The position numbers and the translations under genes are program-made. From positions 1-64,000 of the forward strand of contig NZ_LMEO01000017.1 in the NCBI RefSeq assembly GCF_001426375.1: a DNA stretch of 64,000 bases, read 5' to 3'. The notes beneath the pieces are model-generated. The model made no database searches and was not told the origin of the DNA. It saw only the letters and a program-made list of their open reading frames with translations. Below, in pieces: positions 61,665 through 64,000 of the stretch. Positions within the stretch are counted from its first letter, which is position 1. Each line of letters begins with the position of its first letter. The stretch comes from Paenibacillus sp. Root444D2 (GTDB lineage: Bacteria; Bacillota; Bacilli; Paenibacillales; NBRC-103111).

Positions 61665-62816
61665 ATGAGTATGGCAGCACACAAAAGAGTTACCGTGTAT
61701 GTACTATCCGGCTTCCTCGGAAGCGGTAAAACCACCTTATTAACGAAGGCGATTGATCATTTTACCGAAGCGGGACGTAAGCCCGCGGTTATCATGAACG
61801 AGATTGGTGAAGTTAATCTGGATGGGCAGTTAATTGCCAATGAAGTCCCGATGTCCGAGCTGCTGGGGGGCTGCATTTGTTGTTCGAGCCGAGGTGATCT
61901 TGCGACGGCGCTTAAGGAACTTGTAACTGAGGAACAGCCTGACCTGATTTTCATAGAATCGACAGGTATCGCTAATCCAATGGAAATCATCGATGAAGTA
62001 ACAGATGCTTCGCTTATACTCCCGGTAGAGCTCAAAGCCGTCATCACCGTAGTAGATGCACCGCAACTACTGGAGCTAAGTCGGACAAGTCGAGGCAAGA
62101 CCTACCGGCTCATGCAGGAACAAATCCGTTGTGCGAACTTACTTTTACTGAACAAGGCAGACCTGTTACAGGAAGCAGCGCTTCAGGAAGTAGATGCTCT
62201 TGTACGCGAATGGAATCCATATGCATCTGTACACTACACCGTCTTTAGCCAAATCGATATGAGACTCATCGAAATGCTGGAAGAAGAGCAAGGTCAGAAA
62301 CAGCACCTTAACTCAAAACATAATGACACTAATAATAACGTGCAGCACAATGCCAACCATTATTATGAAGACCATCGTGAAGATCAACATGACGCCAACC
62401 ATGATTATGACGTCCACAACGTCACCCATTCGTCTGAGGATCATAAGCCGCATGAATCTCACGATAATCTGTATCATGACCATGAACACGCGCATGAAAG
62501 TCACCATCATCATTCTCACAATCATGTGATGGCGTATACGCACTTTTTTGAGCGGGCCGTAGATAGCAACGCATTCGAAGAATTTGTTAGTAAGCTACCG
62601 CAAGAGGTATACCGTGCTAAAGGAATTCTCAGTTTTTCTGATACCTCAAGTCGGTTCTTGTTCCAGTACGCCTACAGAGAAATGGATTTCGTCAAAATCA
62701 CTCCCAAAGGCGATGTGCCGGACGTTGCCGTGTTTATCGGAGAGAACTTCTCAAAAGACGAAGTCCGAACAGAATTGCTCAGACTAGAATCACTTTCCGA
62801 AATAGCTGTCAAATAA
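61665..62816 (+). CDS. Zinc-type CobW/COG0523 GTPase (YciC/ZigA-like metallochaperone)
   Basis: G3E-family GTPase of 383 residues thought to deliver zinc to essential enzymes during deficiency. Walker A GFLGSGKTTLL is near residue 17, the family metal motif GGCICC near 68 (CxCC), Walker B/ESTGIANP near 95, and NKAD near 157. A linker of about 90 residues (about 210-300) holds over twenty histidines with many Asp/Glu, a metal reservoir or sensor; the CobW C-terminal domain follows (FFERAVDSNAFEEF near 305). ATG 61665 follows GGAGG. A Zur-type operator precedes it. Confidence 0.92.
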   Translation: MSMAAHKRVTVYVLSGFLGSGKTTLLTKAIDHFTEAGRKPAVIMNEIGEVNLDGQLIANEVPMSELLGGCICCSSRGDLATALKELVTEEQPDLIFIESTGIANPMEIIDEVTDASLILPVELKAVITVVDAPQLLELSRTSRGKTYRLMQEQIRCANLLLLNKADLLQEAALQEVDALVREWNPYASVHYTVFSQIDMRLIEMLEEEQGQKQHLNSKHNDTNNNVQHNANHYYEDHREDQHDANHDYDVHNVTHSSEDHKPHESHDNLYHDHEHAHESHHHHSHNHVMAYTHFFERAVDSNAFEEFVSKLPQEVYRAKGILSFSDTSSRFLFQYAYREMDFVKITPKGDVPDVAVFIGENFSKDEVRTELLRLESLSEIAVK

Positions 62817-62829
62817 GCAATTCAATGCC

Positions 62830-62866
62830 AAAAGAGTCCCGGCGACCAAGCTGAGGATTCTTTTTT
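62830..62866 (+). terminator. Terminator after the CobW gene
   Basis: Stem AAAGAGTCC/GGATTCTTT (one G-T pair) with a 15-base loop and a T-run. Confidence 0.85.
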
Positions 62867-62922
62867 GCTATGATCTTAGTAACATCCGGGTTGGGCTTAA
62901 CCTAAGGAGGCACTGTATCCAT

Positions 62923-63555
62923 TATCCCTTTGGTTCAGGTTGATTAGCCTTACTTGTTACGTGGGTCATTACCTATCCTCTAACGTGGGGACTATGATGA
63001 CTATCCCCTTGGCTCAGGTGTTGAAGGAAAGGGGAGTAAGGGAAGTAAAAGAAATCAAAGAAAGCGAAGAAAGCAAAGAAAGCAAAGAAAGAAAAGGAAA
63101 ATAAAGGAAAATAAAGGAAAGTGAAAGAAAGTGAAAGAAAGTGAAAGAAAGTAAAGAGAGTAAAAAAAGTAAAAAAAGTAAAGAGAGTGAAGAAAGCGAA
63201 GGAAAATAAAGGAAAGTAAAAGAAAGTAAAAGAAAGTAAAAGAAAGTAAAAAAAGTAAAGAGAGTAAAGAGAGTGAAGAGAGTAAAGGGAGAGGAAGAGA
63301 AAGTAAAAGAGAGTAAAAAGAGAGAATAAATAAGAGTAAATAAGAGAGGGTGAGAGAAGAGGAGAGAAGAGAAGAGGAGAGAAGAGAAGAGAAGAGAAGA
63401 GAAGAGAAGAGAAGAGAGTGGTTAGAACCGGTAGTTAAATAATTTTTCATTAATGTCTAAGGAAACGCTTAAGTACTATCCTAGTACCTATCCCCTATGT
63501 ATGTATGCCTATGCCTGCTATCCTCATTATCCCCACTATCCCTTTGCCTCAGGTT
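62923..63555 (+). repeat. Three copies of a 19-base motif flanking the purine tract
   Basis: TATCCCTTTGGTTCAGGTT (62923-62941), TATCCCCTTGGCTCAGGTG (63002-63020) and TATCCCTTTGCCTCAGGTT (63537-63555) differ from each other at only two to five positions. Two copies lie before the purine tract and one after. The span given covers all three copies. Confidence 0.7.
63024..63420 (+). repeat. Long polypurine low-complexity tract
   Basis: About 400 bases in which nearly every base is A or G on the plus strand, built from units such as GAAAGTAAAA, GAAAGC and, at the 3' end, GAGAA/GAAGA. Interruptions are mainly single T residues in AGTA and a few C in GAAAGC. The unit changes in blocks from left to right, as expected for slippage-driven growth. 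It can adopt triplex (H-DNA) structure in principle. Confidence 0.85.
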
Positions 63556-63670
63556 AAACTTAAGTAGCAAGGGTGTAGTGTATTAACTAAAATCCCACCT
63601 GTATTCTGCATTCGTATATCACCAATAAAACCAAGTGAGTGTTACCCCAACTTGGGGGCGAGTGAAAAAC

Positions 63671-63788
63671 CAATTATCCTACAAGATAGGACACTTAAAG
63701 TTACATTAATATACTTTTGCTATTAGGATGATCATTACCCTATAAGATAGGATGCTTAAGGCTGCATTGTTTTAATCTTGCTATTAGG
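63671..63788 (+). repeat. Tandem pair of imperfect 61-base repeats
   Basis: Two adjacent units share ATTA.CCTA.AAGATAGGA..CTTAA and end in CTTGCTATTAGG or TTTGCTATTAGG. The AAGATAGG landmarks at 63683 and 63744 give a 61-base period. No coding potential. Confidence 0.65.
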
Positions 63789-64000
63789 CGCATATGTGCG
63801 TGTTTTGGGAAGTGAAAAGGTTTAACCTGACATGAGGTGCTGTGCATAAGTGTGTCAAATGCTGAAAGATGGGGGCTTCGTGTAAAGTGAGATTTATCTT
63901 ATAGCAAAACTCATCTAGGTAATATTGTAGATACTTTTGGCCAATGCCATGGAAAGTATTGTTAATAGATTTACCGGCCTGTGCAGCGAATGCAAGGAGA

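Larger units (their letters stand above)
62867..64000. other. Long gene-free stretch at the right edge
   Basis: I see no convincing coding frame here on either strand: frames are short or low-complexity and lack ribosome sites. The stretch holds a purine tract, three copies of a 19-base motif, a degenerate TATCC-rich patch (about 63475-63545) and a tandem pair of 61-base repeats, each listed separately. The last bases, AAGGAGA, could be the ribosome site of a gene beyond the window. Confidence 0.6.

Noticed and set aside
63055..63450. 131-codon minus-strand frame rich in Ser, Leu and Phe
   Set aside because: It is only the reading of the purine tract's complement; low-complexity, no ribosome site, no domain.
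1..64000. tRNA, rRNA, T-box or known riboswitch
   Set aside because: No cloverleaf ends, rRNA blocks, T-box sequence or S-box/other aptamer cores were noticed; a covariance search was not possible here.

Overview
The window looks like chromosome of an endospore-forming Gram-positive bacterium of the Bacillales, most likely Paenibacillus or a close relative. Sporulation and germination genes (spoVM, a gerA/gerC/gerB set), Bacillales-only families (YlbF, YlbG, RemA, Asp23/YloU), strong purine-rich ribosome binding sites with frequent TTG/GTG starts, and a long block whose order matches the Bacillus subtilis yloA-yloV region all agree. The genus is inferred from gene content and style, not from a marker gene.

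Layout. 0.1-20.8 kb is mixed housekeeping and accessory: a Ca2+/H+ antiporter, an Asp23-family protein, a SEDS glycosyltransferase with a YugN gene, an M20 amidohydrolase, a CBS protein, an orphan PAS histidine kinase, two Gfo/Idh/MocA dehydrogenases beside a LysR regulator, a secreted thermonuclease, an XPB-type helicase with its partner, ylbF and ylbG split by an asparaginase gene, another LysR regulator, a PHP phosphoesterase and galU. 20.9-54.1 kb is the conserved core: rqcH, a Ca2+ P-type ATPase, (inserted: germination operon, dapF, a fused homocysteine methyltransferase/MTHFR), yicC, remA, gmk, rpoZ, coaBC, priA, def, fmt, rsmB, rlmN, prpC, prkC, rsgA, rpe, spoVM, rpmB, yloU, fakA, degV, recG. 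This couples nucleotide and CoA supply, replication restart, initiator-Met processing, rRNA methylation, a Ser/Thr kinase/phosphatase switch, ribosome maturation and fatty-acid kinase. 54.1-62.9 kb is accessory: a MITE-like repeat, an alpha-L-fucosidase, a DUF1294 protein, a SpoVIF-like protein, a DNA-damage cassette, a membrane phosphoesterase and a zinc-type CobW GTPase. 62.9-64 kb holds no recognisable gene but an odd long purine tract and several short repeats.

Most interesting points. (1) A SOS cassette at 56.7-58.9 kb: a promoter with two near-perfect LexA boxes drives a Y-family polymerase flanked on both sides by small proteins that share a domain I cannot name; the downstream one appears fused to a YolD-like N-terminus. 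(2) A Zur-type operator inside the promoter of a His-rich CobW GTPase, followed by a 15-codon leader ORF ending in the GTPase ribosome binding site. (3) A germination lipoprotein gene whose only well-placed start codon is ACG. (4) An XPB helicase/partner pair. (5) A MITE-like element, a dispersed hairpin repeat in two copies, and the purine tract. Small genes missed by length cut-offs include the 26-residue spoVM. No tRNA, rRNA or CRISPR array was seen.
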